Origin: Paenibacillus hamazuiensis
GTDB lineage: Bacteria; Bacillota; Bacilli; Paenibacillales; NBRC-103111
Assembly: GCF_023276405.1 (NCBI RefSeq)
Contig: NZ_JALRMO010000001.1
Span: 5,825,001 to 5,889,000, forward strand
Direction: 5' to 3'
Length of the DNA stretch: 64,000 nt
The translations under genes were made by a program, and so were the position numbers. Shown here piece by piece: positions 43,939 through 52,495 of the stretch. Below the pieces are notes generated by a model. That model was not told the origin of the DNA and made no database searches. It saw only the letters and a program-made list of their open reading frames with translations. Within the stretch, counting starts at the first letter, position 1; each line of letters starts with the position of its first letter.

Positions 43939-44892
43939 ATGAGAACGCCAGATGTGCATTCGGTTCCATCGGAGTCAAACGATAAGAGAATGTTAGAAGC
44001 GGAAACGGCTCGTTTGGCTCGTCTGATCCAAACCTACGCGCCGCATGATGGCATCTTTGACCAGCCCATCCCAGGTTTGCGCCTTGGTCGCTTTTCATCA
44101 ACAGGCACAGGCTTGAAAACGTTCTATACGCCTTCATTCGGCATCGTGGCACAAGGGGCGATTTCGTTCACGGTCGGGCAGGAAGTCTATGTGTCCAGCA
44201 AGGCGCGCATCTTCATGGTCCCCGTTGCCCTTCCCGTCACCGTACAGATCATGCAGGCCAGTCCTTCCGAACCGTATCTCACGGCCGGGCTGGGGCTCGA
44301 ACCACAAAGAATAGCCGATTTGGCTCTGAAAATGTTCCCTCGCGGTCTGCCGCCCATTCGGCAGCGAAGCGCGGGTTATGGGTTTGACGCCGACCCGGGC
44401 TTCGTTGGCGCGATGACGAGGCTGGTGGATTGTTTGCGAAATCCCGGCGATGCGGAATGGCTCGCCCCGCTCGTGGCGGAGGAGCTTTTGATCCGACTGC
44501 TGCGCAGCCCCATCGGGGTTTACGTGGCGGAGATGGGCTTCGCCGACTCGGGGGTGCAGCGAGTGGCGAAGGCGATCGCCTGGCTGCGCGGCAACTACGC
44601 CCAGTCATTCAAGGTTGAAGATTTGGCCGGGCTGGTCCATATGAGCGTATCTACTTTTCGCGAGCATTTTAAGGCCGTCACGGCGATGAGCCCGCTGCAA
44701 TTTCAAAAAACGCTGCGCCTTCAGGAAGCGAGGCGCTTGATGTTATCCGGCCAAATGGATGCGGCTGCAGCCTGTCATTTGGTTGGGTACGCGAGCAACT
44801 CTCAGTTCAGCCGCGACTACAGCCGCTTTTTTGGAAGCCCACCCGGCAGAGATATCGCCCGCTTGCGTGGGCAAGGTCAAATCCGGGAATAA
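43939..44892 (+). CDS. AraC-family regulator with AraC_N domain
   Basis: A 317-residue protein with an N-terminal AraC_N cupin-like domain (TFYTPSFGIVAQGAISFTVGQEVYVSSKARIFMVPVALPVTVQI, about 55-110) and a C-terminal AraC HTH pair (FKVEDLAGLVHMSVSTFREHFKAVTAMSP; ACHLVGYASNSQFSRDYSRFFGSPPGRD). The subfamily is commonest in Proteobacteria and Actinobacteria, often beside a dehydrogenase, as here (SDR at 45047 on the same strand). Horizontal acquisition of the pair is plausible. AAGGAG lies about 11 bases before the ATG. Confidence 0.9.
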   Translation: MRTPDVHSVPSESNDKRMLEAETARLARLIQTYAPHDGIFDQPIPGLRLGRFSSTGTGLKTFYTPSFGIVAQGAISFTVGQEVYVSSKARIFMVPVALPVTVQIMQASPSEPYLTAGLGLEPQRIADLALKMFPRGLPPIRQRSAGYGFDADPGFVGAMTRLVDCLRNPGDAEWLAPLVAEELLIRLLRSPIGVYVAEMGFADSGVQRVAKAIAWLRGNYAQSFKVEDLAGLVHMSVSTFREHFKAVTAMSPLQFQKTLRLQEARRLMLSGQMDAAAACHLVGYASNSQFSRDYSRFFGSPPGRDIARLRGQGQIRE

Positions 44893-45046
44893 TTCAATCC
44901 TCACTCATCCCCCGCGGCCGTATGGCTTGGCGGGGGTTTATTTTGCCTTTCCGGCGAATCGGGCAAAAAGTCGCGCGAAATCGGCAACCTTGCGGAAGAG
45001 CGGCGTTCTATAATGAGTGTATCAACCTTTGAAGGAGGACTTTACT

Positions 45047-45946
45047 ATGCGTGTTTTTGTTACGGGAGCAACAGGTTTCATCGGAACTGCGGTTGTCCGC
45101 GAACTCCTTGAAGCCGGACATCGGGTCGTCGGCCTTGCCCGCTCAGACAAGTCTGCAGCCGCGTTGACGGCCGCTGGAGCCGATGTGCATCGTGGCTCCC
45201 TCGACGATCTCGACAGCCTGCGAGATGGTGCCACCGCTGCGGATGGCGTCATTCATCTGGCCTTCGGACATGATTTTTCAGACTATGCCGGTGCGGTGGC
45301 AGCAGATTTGCGCGCCGTGGAGGCGATGGGGGCGGTGCTTGAGGGCACCGGCAAGCCGTTTGTGATCACTTCGGGAACCATGATGCTCTCATTCGCGCTT
45401 CCACCGGGGCAGCTCGGGACGGAGGAGGATGTGGTCGACGATTCGGTGCCTCGGGGTGCAGCGGAGAACGCGGCTATTGCACTGGCTGATCGCGGGGTGC
45501 GCTCATCGGTCGTCCGTCTCGCACCTTCCGTGCACGGCGAGACGATGGCTGGCTTCGTTTCGATGCTGATCGCCATTGCTCGCGATAAAGGGGTCTCAGC
45601 CTGCGTAGGAGACGGCTCTAACCGTTGGCCGGCCGTACATCGCCTCGATGCGGCGCGCCTGTTCCGATTGGCGCTGGAATCCGCCCCGGCGGGATCGCTG
45701 CTCCACGGGGTCGGCGAAGAGGGGGTGCCACTTCGTGACATCGCGGGCGTCATCGGTCGCCACTTGAACCTGCCGGTGATCAGCATTTCCCGTGAAGAAG
45801 CAGACGCCCATTTCGGCTTCTTCGGTGCCGCCGTGTCGACCGACAACCCGACGTCAAACGCACTGACCCGAAAACGCGTAGGATGGGAACCTGTACACCT
45901 CGGGCTAATCGCGGATCTTGAACAGGGTCAATACTTCAACAACTAA
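45047..45946 (+). CDS. NAD(P)-dependent SDR epimerase/dehydratase-like oxidoreductase
   Basis: A 299-residue extended short-chain dehydrogenase (atypical SDR5-like). The nucleotide-binding motif VTGATGFIGTAVVRELLEAGH starts at residue 4, followed by GVIHLAFGHDF and SVVRLAPSVHG. The classical YxxxK is not evident (PRGAAENAAIAL at that place), as in atypical members. Start at 45047 with GAAGGAGG; the frame is open from 45017. It probably forms a pair with the AraC regulator 155 bases upstream. Confidence 0.88.
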   Translation: MRVFVTGATGFIGTAVVRELLEAGHRVVGLARSDKSAAALTAAGADVHRGSLDDLDSLRDGATAADGVIHLAFGHDFSDYAGAVAADLRAVEAMGAVLEGTGKPFVITSGTMMLSFALPPGQLGTEEDVVDDSVPRGAAENAAIALADRGVRSSVVRLAPSVHGETMAGFVSMLIAIARDKGVSACVGDGSNRWPAVHRLDAARLFRLALESAPAGSLLHGVGEEGVPLRDIAGVIGRHLNLPVISISREEADAHFGFFGAAVSTDNPTSNALTRKRVGWEPVHLGLIADLEQGQYFNN

Positions 45947-45947
45947 A

Positions 45948-46012
45948 CGGACAGCGAACAATAAGACGACACCGTGCAAGAAAACCGGTGTCGTCTTAAG
46001 ATTTGCTGTCCG
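45948..46012. terminator. Long two-part hairpin between the SDR gene and a minus-strand ORF
   Basis: Outer stem CGGACAGC/GCTGTCCG (45948-45955, 46005-46012) and inner 13-bp perfect stem TAAGACGACACCG/CGGTGTCGTCTTA (45962-45974, 45986-45998). No T run follows. It may terminate both sides or be a repeat; the minus-strand ORF stops inside it. Confidence 0.6.
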
Positions 46013-46133
46013 TTACGTAAGCCAAGCTGTCATTAACAATAAGTTGAGCGGGCAATTCGCCTGCAACGATAATGTCTGAGCTACTGCCCAATAGCTTAAT
46101 GGGCCGCCCGATGATAAATCGCGGCGGCCCCAT
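45996..46133 (-). CDS. Small ORF or remnant, 45 residues
   Basis: A minus-strand frame encoding MGPPRFIIGRPIKLLGSSSD, then IIVAGELPAQLIVNDSLAYV and TDSKS before TAA inside the hairpin at 45996-45998. The sequence looks protein-like (alternating hydrophobic strands), but the ATG has no RBS. The frame is open for only 14 more codons upstream (DAFKTDTRSYRKRI). It is probably the 3' part of a decayed gene, or a small protein with an unseen start. No family recognised. Confidence 0.35.
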   Translation of the reverse strand: MGPPRFIIGRPIKLLGSSSDIIVAGELPAQLIVNDSLAYVTDSKS

Positions 46134-46219
46134 GATGCGTTTTCTGTACGATCTCGTATCCGTCTTAAATGCGTCTTAACAAAACCCTTCGTAACTTCAG
46201 CAAAGTCGGCCAATACCCG

Positions 46220-46681
46220 TTAGGTAAATTGAACTTCTTGCAGATAGGATAATAATTCTTTGTGTAACCTAAGTAAATTTTCAACATCATTCTCAGTCAA
46301 CTTCTCCAGAGCTAAAGCCATTGCTCGATAGGAATAAGCATTTTCTCTTGATTTCTTTGATATTTCTTCTCCTTTGGGAGTTAACATTAATTTTATTTCT
46401 CTTCTATCTTCCACTGAAACGGTACGTTCCACTAATCCCAAGTTTACAAGTCCATCAATACTGACACTTACTGTGCTTTTAGAGGAGGAAAGTCTTTCAG
46501 TAATGCTTTTTAGAGTCAGTCCAGGAAAAAACGATAAAGTGTTTACGATTGACATTTGTTGTAAATTAATACCTAGACTTTCTGCATTTTGTTGAGTAAA
46601 TTTGGTTGTAGTTTTACTTATTGCTAAAAACGACTGTAAAACCTCAATGGCTTTTTTGAGTTTTTCATCGTTATAATCCAC
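46220..46681 (-). CDS. MarR-family transcriptional regulator
   Basis: A 153-residue winged-helix regulator. The HTH is at about residues 55-85 (LTLKSITERLSSSKSTVSVSIDGLVNLGLVERT), the wing is VEDRREIKLMLTPKGEEI, and dimerisation helices are at both ends. GTG start at 46681 with AAGGGG upstream. The gene is AT-rich. Palindromic TAGTTCAAT...ATTGAACTA sequences upstream are likely autoregulatory operators. The divergent neighbour is a CBS-domain gene, whose expression it may also control. Confidence 0.9.
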   Translation of the reverse strand: MDYNDEKLKKAIEVLQSFLAISKTTTKFTQQNAESLGINLQQMSIVNTLSFFPGLTLKSITERLSSSKSTVSVSIDGLVNLGLVERTVSVEDRREIKLMLTPKGEEISKKSRENAYSYRAMALALEKLTENDVENLLRLHKELLSYLQEVQFT

Positions 46682-46703
46682 AGTTCAATCCCCTTCGCAA
46701 TTA

Positions 46704-46736
46704 TAGTTCAATAACGAACTGTTCTGAATTGAACTA
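46704..46736. promoter_or_regulatory. Inverted repeat upstream of the MarR gene, candidate operator
   Basis: TAGTTCAAT (46704-46712) and ATTGAACTA (46728-46736) are perfect complements. A further GTTCG/CGAAC overlap lies between them (AACGAACTGTTC), and a third half-site TATTGAACTAA lies near 46788-46798. This spacing around the probable promoter suits MarR autorepression. Confidence 0.6.
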
Positions 46737-46992
46737 ATTTTAGCACGTTATGTTGCTACGTTCAAACAATACTCTCAAAAAATCAGTTATTGAACTAAAC
46801 TGCCAGTTATCCTCTACTTTCGTGTAGATAAAGCGGTTTGAAATACTTCCGCATCTCCCTTTTGGATTGTTCCTGACCTCAACATTTTTTAAATAATATT
46901 CCAGTTAATTAAATGAAAGTATTATGCTCCATTTACTTACAGATGCACCTCGCGATGAAATATGCTTTAATATACCAAAGGAGCGTGATTCG

Positions 46993-47397
46993 ATGGATAT
47001 CAAATCATTTCTATACCCCAAGAACGAGGTATCTTATCTCCTTACATCCTCTAATATGAAAGAAGCCATGGATAAATTGGAAGCGAGCAACTATACTGCC
47101 ATTCCGATCTTAGATGACAATGGCTTATACTACGGAACGCTATCCGAGGGTGATTTGTTATGGAAGCTTAAAGCCACACCCGGCCTCAGCTTCGAGACGA
47201 TGCACGAAATACCTATCCTTTCCATAAAAAGACGGATGAAAGTCGAATGCGTCGAGATCGGCGCCGATTTGGACGATATGTTGTCTCTGGCAGCCGACCA
47301 GAACTTCGTTCCGGTCGTAGACGCCGACCGCGTCTTCCTCGGAATTATTCGCCGCAAAGATATAATCGAATACTATACCCGGAATATTACTGATTAG
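46993..47397 (+). CDS. CBS-domain pair protein
   Basis: A 134-residue cytoplasmic protein with two CBS motifs: LLTSSNMKEAMDKLEASNYTAIPILDDNGLYYGTLSEGDLL (about 18-60) and VEIGADLDDMLSLAADQNFVPVVDADRVFLGIIRRKDIIEYY (about 87-130). CBS pairs bind adenine nucleotides; stand-alone pairs of this size in Firmicutes include the c-di-AMP-binding DarB/CbpB, but I cannot assign a ligand. ATG at 46993 with AAAGGAGCG is the start; an upstream in-frame ATG at 46924 lacks an RBS. Confidence 0.85.
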   Translation: MDIKSFLYPKNEVSYLLTSSNMKEAMDKLEASNYTAIPILDDNGLYYGTLSEGDLLWKLKATPGLSFETMHEIPILSIKRRMKVECVEIGADLDDMLSLAADQNFVPVVDADRVFLGIIRRKDIIEYYTRNITD

Positions 47398-47427
47398 TTG
47401 GAAAGACCTTCTTTCGGTCCATGAAGG

Positions 47428-47460
47428 CTGCCGTTCGCCGGCAGTCTTATCTTGTTTCTT
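47428..47460 (+). terminator. Terminator of the CBS-domain gene
   Basis: CTGCCG/CGGCAG (47428-47433, 47439-47444) then a T-rich tract TCTTATCTTGTTTC. Confidence 0.55.
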
Positions 47461-47534
47461 AATGTTTATTAAGCTATGCGGAATCATGAACAACGCATAC
47501 ATCCGATTGGGTATGCGTTCCTCTGCATTTATTC

Positions 47535-47660
47535 CTACGCCGTCTCCTCGGGGTCATGGCCGTTTATCGCCGGGGTACCCGTCAAGAACCGGCGGCAGCC
47601 CTCCAGGCGTAGCCATTTATTATTTTCTGTATCCCATAATTTCCGCAGTTTCGCGAACAA
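47535..47660 (-). pseudogene. Probable coding remnant, unknown
   Basis: On the minus strand the segment KLWDTENNKWLRLEGCRRFL followed by TGTPAINGHDPEETA and a stop has codon use like real genes of this window, but it lacks a convincing start. Upstream, a different frame (FAHRGYVSSDKKNFDIVRE) looks protein-like instead, as if a frameshift separated them. It sits just downstream of the DUF4260 gene on the same strand. No family recognised. Confidence 0.25.
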
Positions 47661-47757
47661 TATCGAAATTCTTTTTGTCGGACGAAACATAACCTCTATG
47701 TGCAAAAACATCCTAAATAACCTTTTGTCCGAAAGGGTTATTACCGTTTTGAACAAA

Positions 47758-48105
47758 CTAAAGCCGGTTGATGTGCGTATCTTTAAAGCCGCTATCATAC
47801 TTTACCCCATACCCCAAGAAACGATCGATTCCGATATGTGCCGTCCAAATCAATCCGATTTCTGTTAAGAGATCCATATGTACAACAAGTCCCAACAACA
47901 GGACAGGCGTACTGAGCAAATAAGTGTGAAAAAGATTGTAAGTTCTTGCACCTACCACATTCCCTTTCAAATACCCGACCATGGATATGTCAGGGGCAAA
48001 GATCAATATGATAAACAACACCCAACTGAAATCGAATCGATAAAACACAAAAATACAAATAATGAAAACCACCAAATTCTCCAATTTGATCAGTATCTTG
48101 TTCAT
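47758..48105 (-). CDS. DUF4260-family membrane protein
   Basis: A 115-residue integral membrane protein with about four hydrophobic helices (LENLVVFIICIFVFYRF, WVLFIILIFAPDISMVGYL, YLLSTPVLLLGLVVHM, EIGLIWTAHIGIDRFLGYG). The pattern APDISMVGYLKG...YNLFHTYLLS...WTAHIGIDRFLGYGVKY is diagnostic of DUF4260. Function unknown. AGAGGG lies upstream of the ATG. AT-rich. Confidence 0.85.
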   Translation of the reverse strand: MNKILIKLENLVVFIICIFVFYRFDFSWVLFIILIFAPDISMVGYLKGNVVGARTYNLFHTYLLSTPVLLLGLVVHMDLLTEIGLIWTAHIGIDRFLGYGVKYDSGFKDTHINRL

Positions 48106-48224
48106 GGATCACAACCCTCTGTATGTATTAATTACTATTTGTATAAGTACAATCCATGATTGTTAAGCGGTTCGGGGGTCAAATAGCCCGCAGGTGAAAA
48201 GATGTTTTCCAATCGCTGAATAGG

Positions 48225-49133
48225 CTAAACGGTTTTATTCTCCTCCTCTGAAGCAAAAACTTCCCTTGCTACTTCTATGAAAGACATCATGATTGGTGAG
48301 AGCCACTTATCTTTATGCCATAACATCTGTGTATACACGTGCAAGTCCGGAATTTGCCATGGAAGGGCAACAAGTTCGCCCCGTTCAACTTCGGCTTCCG
48401 CTACTACTTCAGGAAGAAAGGCAATACCGATTCCCGTAATCGCACATTGTTTAATGGCTTCGGCACTTTGAAACTCAAAATACGTAATACTATCAATGCC
48501 CTCTTTCTCAAATGACCGGTCAAACATGGTCCGATAGGGACAGCCCTTTTCATTCGTCAGGAACACTTCTCCGTGAAAATCTTCCAGCTGTAGCACAGTT
48601 CGTTTCGCGAGTGGATGGTCAGGAGCGGCGAAAAGGCGGAAAGTTTCTTCCAGCAATGGTTCCACTGTAAGTCCGCTTGAGCGAATGGGTTCGTCCAACA
48701 TAAAGACGACATCCGCGGTTCCCTCAAAGAGCGTTTGCTTGAGCTCTTGATTTGGTACAGAGCGGAAGACGAGACGAACTCCCGGATGGCGCGAACGAAA
48801 TAGCTGAAAGACAACTGGAAGCCGATAGGCGCAAGAAACCTCGTTGGCACTTATCGTTAGGGTGCCGCTTAGATTTTCATTGTCGTGAACGACGCTGCGA
48901 GCTTCGTCCAATTTGTTTAAAACGCTTTGGATATGAGTTAAAAAGCGTTTACCCTCAGTTGTGAGAACGAGCTGCTTGCCCAAACGGTCAAAGAGACGAA
49001 CACCAAGCTCATCCTCCAATGCTTTTATTTGCATCGTGACGTTGGAGGGGACGTAGTTCAGCACTTCCGCAGCCCGACTGAAATTTAAAGTTGATGCAAC
49101 TATGCAGAACGTATTCAGTTGGCGCAATTCCAT
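48225..49133 (-). CDS. LysR-family transcriptional regulator
   Basis: A 302-residue LTTR. The N-terminal HTH is MELRQLNTFCIVASTLNFSRAAEVLNYVPSNVTMQIKALEDELGVRLFDR, and the C-terminal periplasmic-binding-like ligand domain starts near residue 90. It is divergent from the alpha/beta hydrolase at 49272 (138-base gap), the expected target. The second of two adjacent ATGs (49133) is better spaced from GGGGGCG than the first (49136). Confidence 0.93.
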   Translation of the reverse strand: MELRQLNTFCIVASTLNFSRAAEVLNYVPSNVTMQIKALEDELGVRLFDRLGKQLVLTTEGKRFLTHIQSVLNKLDEARSVVHDNENLSGTLTISANEVSCAYRLPVVFQLFRSRHPGVRLVFRSVPNQELKQTLFEGTADVVFMLDEPIRSSGLTVEPLLEETFRLFAAPDHPLAKRTVLQLEDFHGEVFLTNEKGCPYRTMFDRSFEKEGIDSITYFEFQSAEAIKQCAITGIGIAFLPEVVAEAEVERGELVALPWQIPDLHVYTQMLWHKDKWLSPIMMSFIEVAREVFASEEENKTV

Positions 49134-49271
49134 CATACGCCCCCTATATTTTCAATATTTTTGAACATTGCTTTGATTTTCATTCTCTTTTGTTGAGAGT
49201 ACCACGGGTATATACTAAATTCAAGAAATACATTCTAAATGATTTCATTTTGAAGGGAGAGCGACTTTACG

Positions 49272-50291
49272 ATGGATTATGATATTTTCAATTTGGGTGA
49301 CGTAACATTGCAATCAGGAGTGACGTTACCGAGCGCTTTTCTTGCTTATAAGACTTATGGAAGATTGAATGAAAAGAAAGATAATGTCATCGTCTATCCA
49401 ACTGCTTTTGGCGACCAGCATGTTCAGAATGAATGGCTGATTGGAAACGGCATGGCACTGGATCCGCAAAAATATTTCATTATCGTTCCAAATTTGCTGG
49501 GCAACGGATTATCTTCCTCTCCCAGTAACACACCTCCTCCATTCGACCGGGCCAATTTTCCGCAGGTAACCATCTATGACAACGTTAAATTCCAGTATCG
49601 ATTGGTGACCGAAAAATTCGGCATTCAAAAGATCGCTCTCGTCGTTGGATGGTCAATGGGAGGCATTCAATCATTCCAATGGGGGGCAAGTTATCCAGAC
49701 ATGGTGGAACGAATTGCACCTTTCGCCGGAGTCGCCAAAACTTGGCCCCAAACGTATGTGGTCCTGGAGGGAATGAAAGCTCCGCTCATGGCTGCTGTCC
49801 GCTTCGATTCAAGTAAACTAAACCAGTTGACTTCTGCTGACATGCGCGCGGTTGGCCGTGTCTATGCAGGATGGGGCGTATCGCAGGCGTTTTACAGAGA
49901 GGAACTTTATCGTGAGCTGGGATTTGACTCGTTGACTGATTTTATGGCCGGCGTCTGGGAAGATAGCTTTATGAAGATGGATCCGCACAATGTCCTGGCC
50001 ATGTTATGGACTGGCCAAAATGCAGATATTAGCGCAAACCCCTCCTATAACGGGGATTTCGATAAAGCGCTCAAAAGCATTAAAGCGCTTGCCTGCGTCA
50101 TGCCAGGGAGCACAGACCTCTTCTGCCCGGCGGACGATAACGAATACGAGGCTAAGCTTATACCTAATGCTATTTTTAATCCAATAGAGTCGATCTGGGG
50201 CCATTTTGCCGGTCGCGGCATCAACAGTGCCGATAATAAATTTATCGATGACAATCTAAAACGCTTGTTGGCGCTTAGTATAAACAGATAG
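49272..50291 (+). CDS. Alpha/beta hydrolase of the homoserine O-acetyltransferase (MetX)-like family
   Basis: A 339-residue protein with nucleophile elbow VVGWSMGGIQSFQWG (Ser near residue 127), acid in PGSTDLFCPADDNEYE and base His in WGHFAGRG. The start (LQSGVTLPSAFLAYKTYGRLNEKKDNVIVYPTAFG) matches MetX/DmpD-like hydrolases. It is more likely an esterase of the MetX fold than a true homoserine acyltransferase, as no methionine gene is near. RBS GAAGGGAG precedes the ATG. It is probably controlled by the divergent LysR regulator. Confidence 0.85.
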   Translation: MDYDIFNLGDVTLQSGVTLPSAFLAYKTYGRLNEKKDNVIVYPTAFGDQHVQNEWLIGNGMALDPQKYFIIVPNLLGNGLSSSPSNTPPPFDRANFPQVTIYDNVKFQYRLVTEKFGIQKIALVVGWSMGGIQSFQWGASYPDMVERIAPFAGVAKTWPQTYVVLEGMKAPLMAAVRFDSSKLNQLTSADMRAVGRVYAGWGVSQAFYREELYRELGFDSLTDFMAGVWEDSFMKMDPHNVLAMLWTGQNADISANPSYNGDFDKALKSIKALACVMPGSTDLFCPADDNEYEAKLIPNAIFNPIESIWGHFAGRGINSADNKFIDDNLKRLLALSINR

Positions 50292-50758
50292 ATCATTCTT
50301 AACATTGGAGTGCCCTGTTAGCGGCAATTACAATTCAGCCGGTATTTCACGAACCTCAGGCCTTTCTTCTCTAAATTAACCAGGTTCGATACTACAAAAA
50401 AATTAAACTTGATTTCTCGAACTTTACTGCCCAATCGTATTATGAGGTCATCAGAACTTACTGTCGACCTCCCTGTTGTGGGTCGTGCTTGTTGAGCAAT
50501 TATGCCCGTTACTTTAATGAAACCGGGGAGCAGCTGCCGCGCGGCGATCTGCTCCCTGGTTGTTGCGCTGCGCTATAGTCACCTGTTAGTTGAACGCTTA
50601 TGTTGATGGCAGTGCAGCGCCCTACTGGTTCGGTTGGACTCGTGCCCTCGCCTTTGTTTGGCGGCGCGACGGTAACTAATATAATAATACACCCGCCTCA
50701 ATGTCACCCTCGTCTACGAAATAGGGGTCGGCGTCCATGCCGTGAATCTGCACTGTTC
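50292..50758. other. 467-base intergenic region with GC-rich hairpin
   Basis: I find no supported gene. A strong hairpin pairs GGGGAGCAG (50525-50533) with CTGCTCCC (50549-50556) and is followed by TGGTTGTTG. Two CTGTTAG motifs (near 50316 and 50583) bracket it. The region looks like the end of a decayed insertion or a non-coding repeat, but no transposase or paired ends could be recognised. Confidence 0.4.
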
Positions 50759-51400
50759 TCAGATTTTCTTCAATTGATCGATGATTTCCCCGGGCTCCAT
50801 CCGCTTCATGAAGTCCGGATCGACGTAGGCGAGGCGGACGACCCCCTCCTTGTCGATGATAAACGTCGCCGGAACCGGCAGTATCCAGCGGTCGGTGTTA
50901 TTGAACTCGGCGAAATCCCGTCCAAGCTTTTTATATGTGTGCTGAAGATAATCGGGCAATTCATACAAAAGATTGTAGCTTTCCTCGACATGGCCGTTTG
51001 GATCGCTCAGCACCTGAAAGGTCAGCCCCTCTTTCTCCTTCTGGGACAGCGAGTTGTCGGGACTTTGCGGAGAGATTGCGATCAGCCGGCAGCCAAGTTT
51101 ATCTATCTCCGGCAGGAACTGCTGGTAAGCCCTGAGCTGGATATTGCAGAAAGGGCACCAACTGCCGCGGTAGAAGATCAGGACAACCGGCCCTTGGGCA
51201 AGCTCGTCATACAGGCTGATTTGCTCGCCGAGCGGATTGGTCAACGTAAAATTCGGAGCTTGGGCCCCTTCTTTCAGACCGAAATCGATGCCGGATTGCT
51301 GCTGCTCCTTAACGAGCCGTAGTATTTCCTCCTGAATCTCTGCTGGCACTCTTGTCATAAAACCCGTTTTTTGCTGCTCCAATTGCTCTTTAAGCGTCAT
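50759..51400 (-). CDS. Peroxiredoxin-like (AhpC/TSA family) protein
   Basis: A 213-residue thioredoxin-fold protein with GSWCPFCNIQLRAYQQFLPEI (CxxC active site near residue 80) and the AhpC/TSA framework (APNFTLTNPLGEQISLYD; VPATFIIDKEGVVRLAYVDPDFMKR). The CPFC pair resembles the peroxiredoxin-like subgroup with a thioredoxin-type motif. It would reduce peroxides or disulfides. The start at 51400 has AAAGGAG upstream. It is divergent from a TetR regulator, with a palindromic operator between them. Confidence 0.88.
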   Translation of the reverse strand: MTLKEQLEQQKTGFMTRVPAEIQEEILRLVKEQQQSGIDFGLKEGAQAPNFTLTNPLGEQISLYDELAQGPVVLIFYRGSWCPFCNIQLRAYQQFLPEIDKLGCRLIAISPQSPDNSLSQKEKEGLTFQVLSDPNGHVEESYNLLYELPDYLQHTYKKLGRDFAEFNNTDRWILPVPATFIIDKEGVVRLAYVDPDFMKRMEPGEIIDQLKKI

Positions 51401-51458
51401 GGCACAACTCTCCTTTTTTTGTGGACATTTGGGGCGAGACAACGCAAATCTGCGTACA

Positions 51459-51486
51459 AAAAAAGGTACCGATCGGTATCTTTTTT
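51459..51486. promoter_or_regulatory. Palindromic TetR-type operator between peroxiredoxin and TetR genes
   Basis: The perfect 12-mer TACCGATCGGTA (51467-51478) is extended by near-complementary AAAAAAGG and TCTTTTTT arms. It is the canonical form of TetR/AcrR operators and lies in the only gap between the two divergent genes. Confidence 0.8.
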
Positions 51487-51579
51487 AAAATTTTATCACA
51501 TTTCCAGCCGATGGCAAGAGTGCAATCCTAAAAATTTGCTATAATGAATGAGCAGAAAGTGACTCGTACGGGAGGACTT

Positions 51580-52179
51580 ATGAAAAAAGGAGATAAAACA
51601 CGCGAACATATCATAATGAAATCCGCGCAACTTTTTAACCAACAAGGTTACGCCGGATCGTCGTTAAACGATATTATCTCCGCCACCGGGATCAAAAAGG
51701 GAGGAATCTATCGCCACTTTGGCAGCAAAGACGAAATTGCCCTCGAAGCCTTTCATTATGCCGCAAGTATTGTTGGCAGGAGTTTTTCCGAAGCGATTGG
51801 TAAAGAGGAATCCGCAGCAGGCCGACTGCTGGCATTCTTCCGTGTTTATGAGGATGTTGTGAACAATCCCCCGTTCATAGGCGGATGCCCCTTACAAAAC
51901 ACAGCCGTAGAAAGTGACGATACGCATCCCGCATTGCGCGAAAGAGCCCAACGTGGTCTACACGATGCCTTGGGCATGATGAAGCAGATCATTTATGAAG
52001 GGATACAAACAGGGGAATTCAAAGGAAACCTGGACGTGGATGCATTGGCTTCATTTGCCTTTTCGTTATTGGAAGGTGGCATTATGTTGAGCAAGCTGGA
52101 CGGAGACAACAGGTACATGAAAATGAATATAGTCAGTTTCTCTACTTACCTGCAGCAATTTTGCTTAAAGCGTGAGTAA
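51580..52179 (+). CDS. TetR/AcrR-family transcriptional regulator
   Basis: A 199-residue regulator. The N-terminal HTH (KTREHIIMKSAQLFNQQGYAGSSLNDIISATGIKKGGIYRHFGSKDEI, residues about 5-52) and an all-helical ligand domain are present. The ligand domain has the PFIGGCPLQNTAVESDD segment (TetR_C type, with a Cys) common to the YxaF/LmrA-type group. ATG at 51580 with GGAGGAC; the frame is open from 51544. It probably represses the divergent peroxiredoxin gene and itself. Confidence 0.92.
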   Translation: MKKGDKTREHIIMKSAQLFNQQGYAGSSLNDIISATGIKKGGIYRHFGSKDEIALEAFHYAASIVGRSFSEAIGKEESAAGRLLAFFRVYEDVVNNPPFIGGCPLQNTAVESDDTHPALRERAQRGLHDALGMMKQIIYEGIQTGEFKGNLDVDALASFAFSLLEGGIMLSKLDGDNRYMKMNIVSFSTYLQQFCLKRE

Positions 52180-52231
52180 GTAGACCGAAGTAAAAATAAC
52201 TTGGTCTACCGTCATTACACGGAGTTGATCC

Positions 52232-52248
52232 GGCCATTGTCAATGGCC
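52232..52248 (+). terminator. Short palindrome after the TetR gene
   Basis: GGCCATTG-T-CAATGGCC is a perfect 8-bp inverted repeat 53 bases past the stop, followed by CCTTCCCTATT. Termination is possible but the T tract is poor. Confidence 0.4.
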
Positions 52249-52260
52249 CCTTCCCTATTA

Positions 52261-52363
52261 GAGTGCATTCAAAAAGATGTCTCGCCGCGGAGTAGGGGAA
52301 TGCTGCCGGTCGTTCCTCCAGCACGCCCCTGAACCTCCTCCGCTCACTCTTTGAACACCTTCT
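52261..52363. repeat. Short copy of a GGTGTTCAAA-type intergenic element
   Basis: It begins GAGTGCATTCAAAAAG and ends CTTTGAACACCTTC, and it contains CGGAGTAGGGGAA and CGGTCG. These match the two ends of the 210-bp element at 55647-55856 in order, so it is an internally deleted relative. A CACCTTCT-ATC-AGAAGGTG hairpin closes its right end. Confidence 0.65.
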
Positions 52364-52495
52364 ATCAGAAGGTGAAACCAGCTAAACCACCCAATAAAAT
52401 CAAACCATTTTACATTGGGAAACGTACGATTCCGATGTGGCAAACATATGAGTAAAGGTACAGCAATCCCAGGGAGACGGCTCACTGCATCGCGC

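Noticed and set aside
50292-50758. Insertion sequence in the gap after the MetX-like gene
   Set aside because: A hairpin and short repeated CTGTTAG motifs are present, but no paired terminal repeats, target duplication or transposase frame could be shown.
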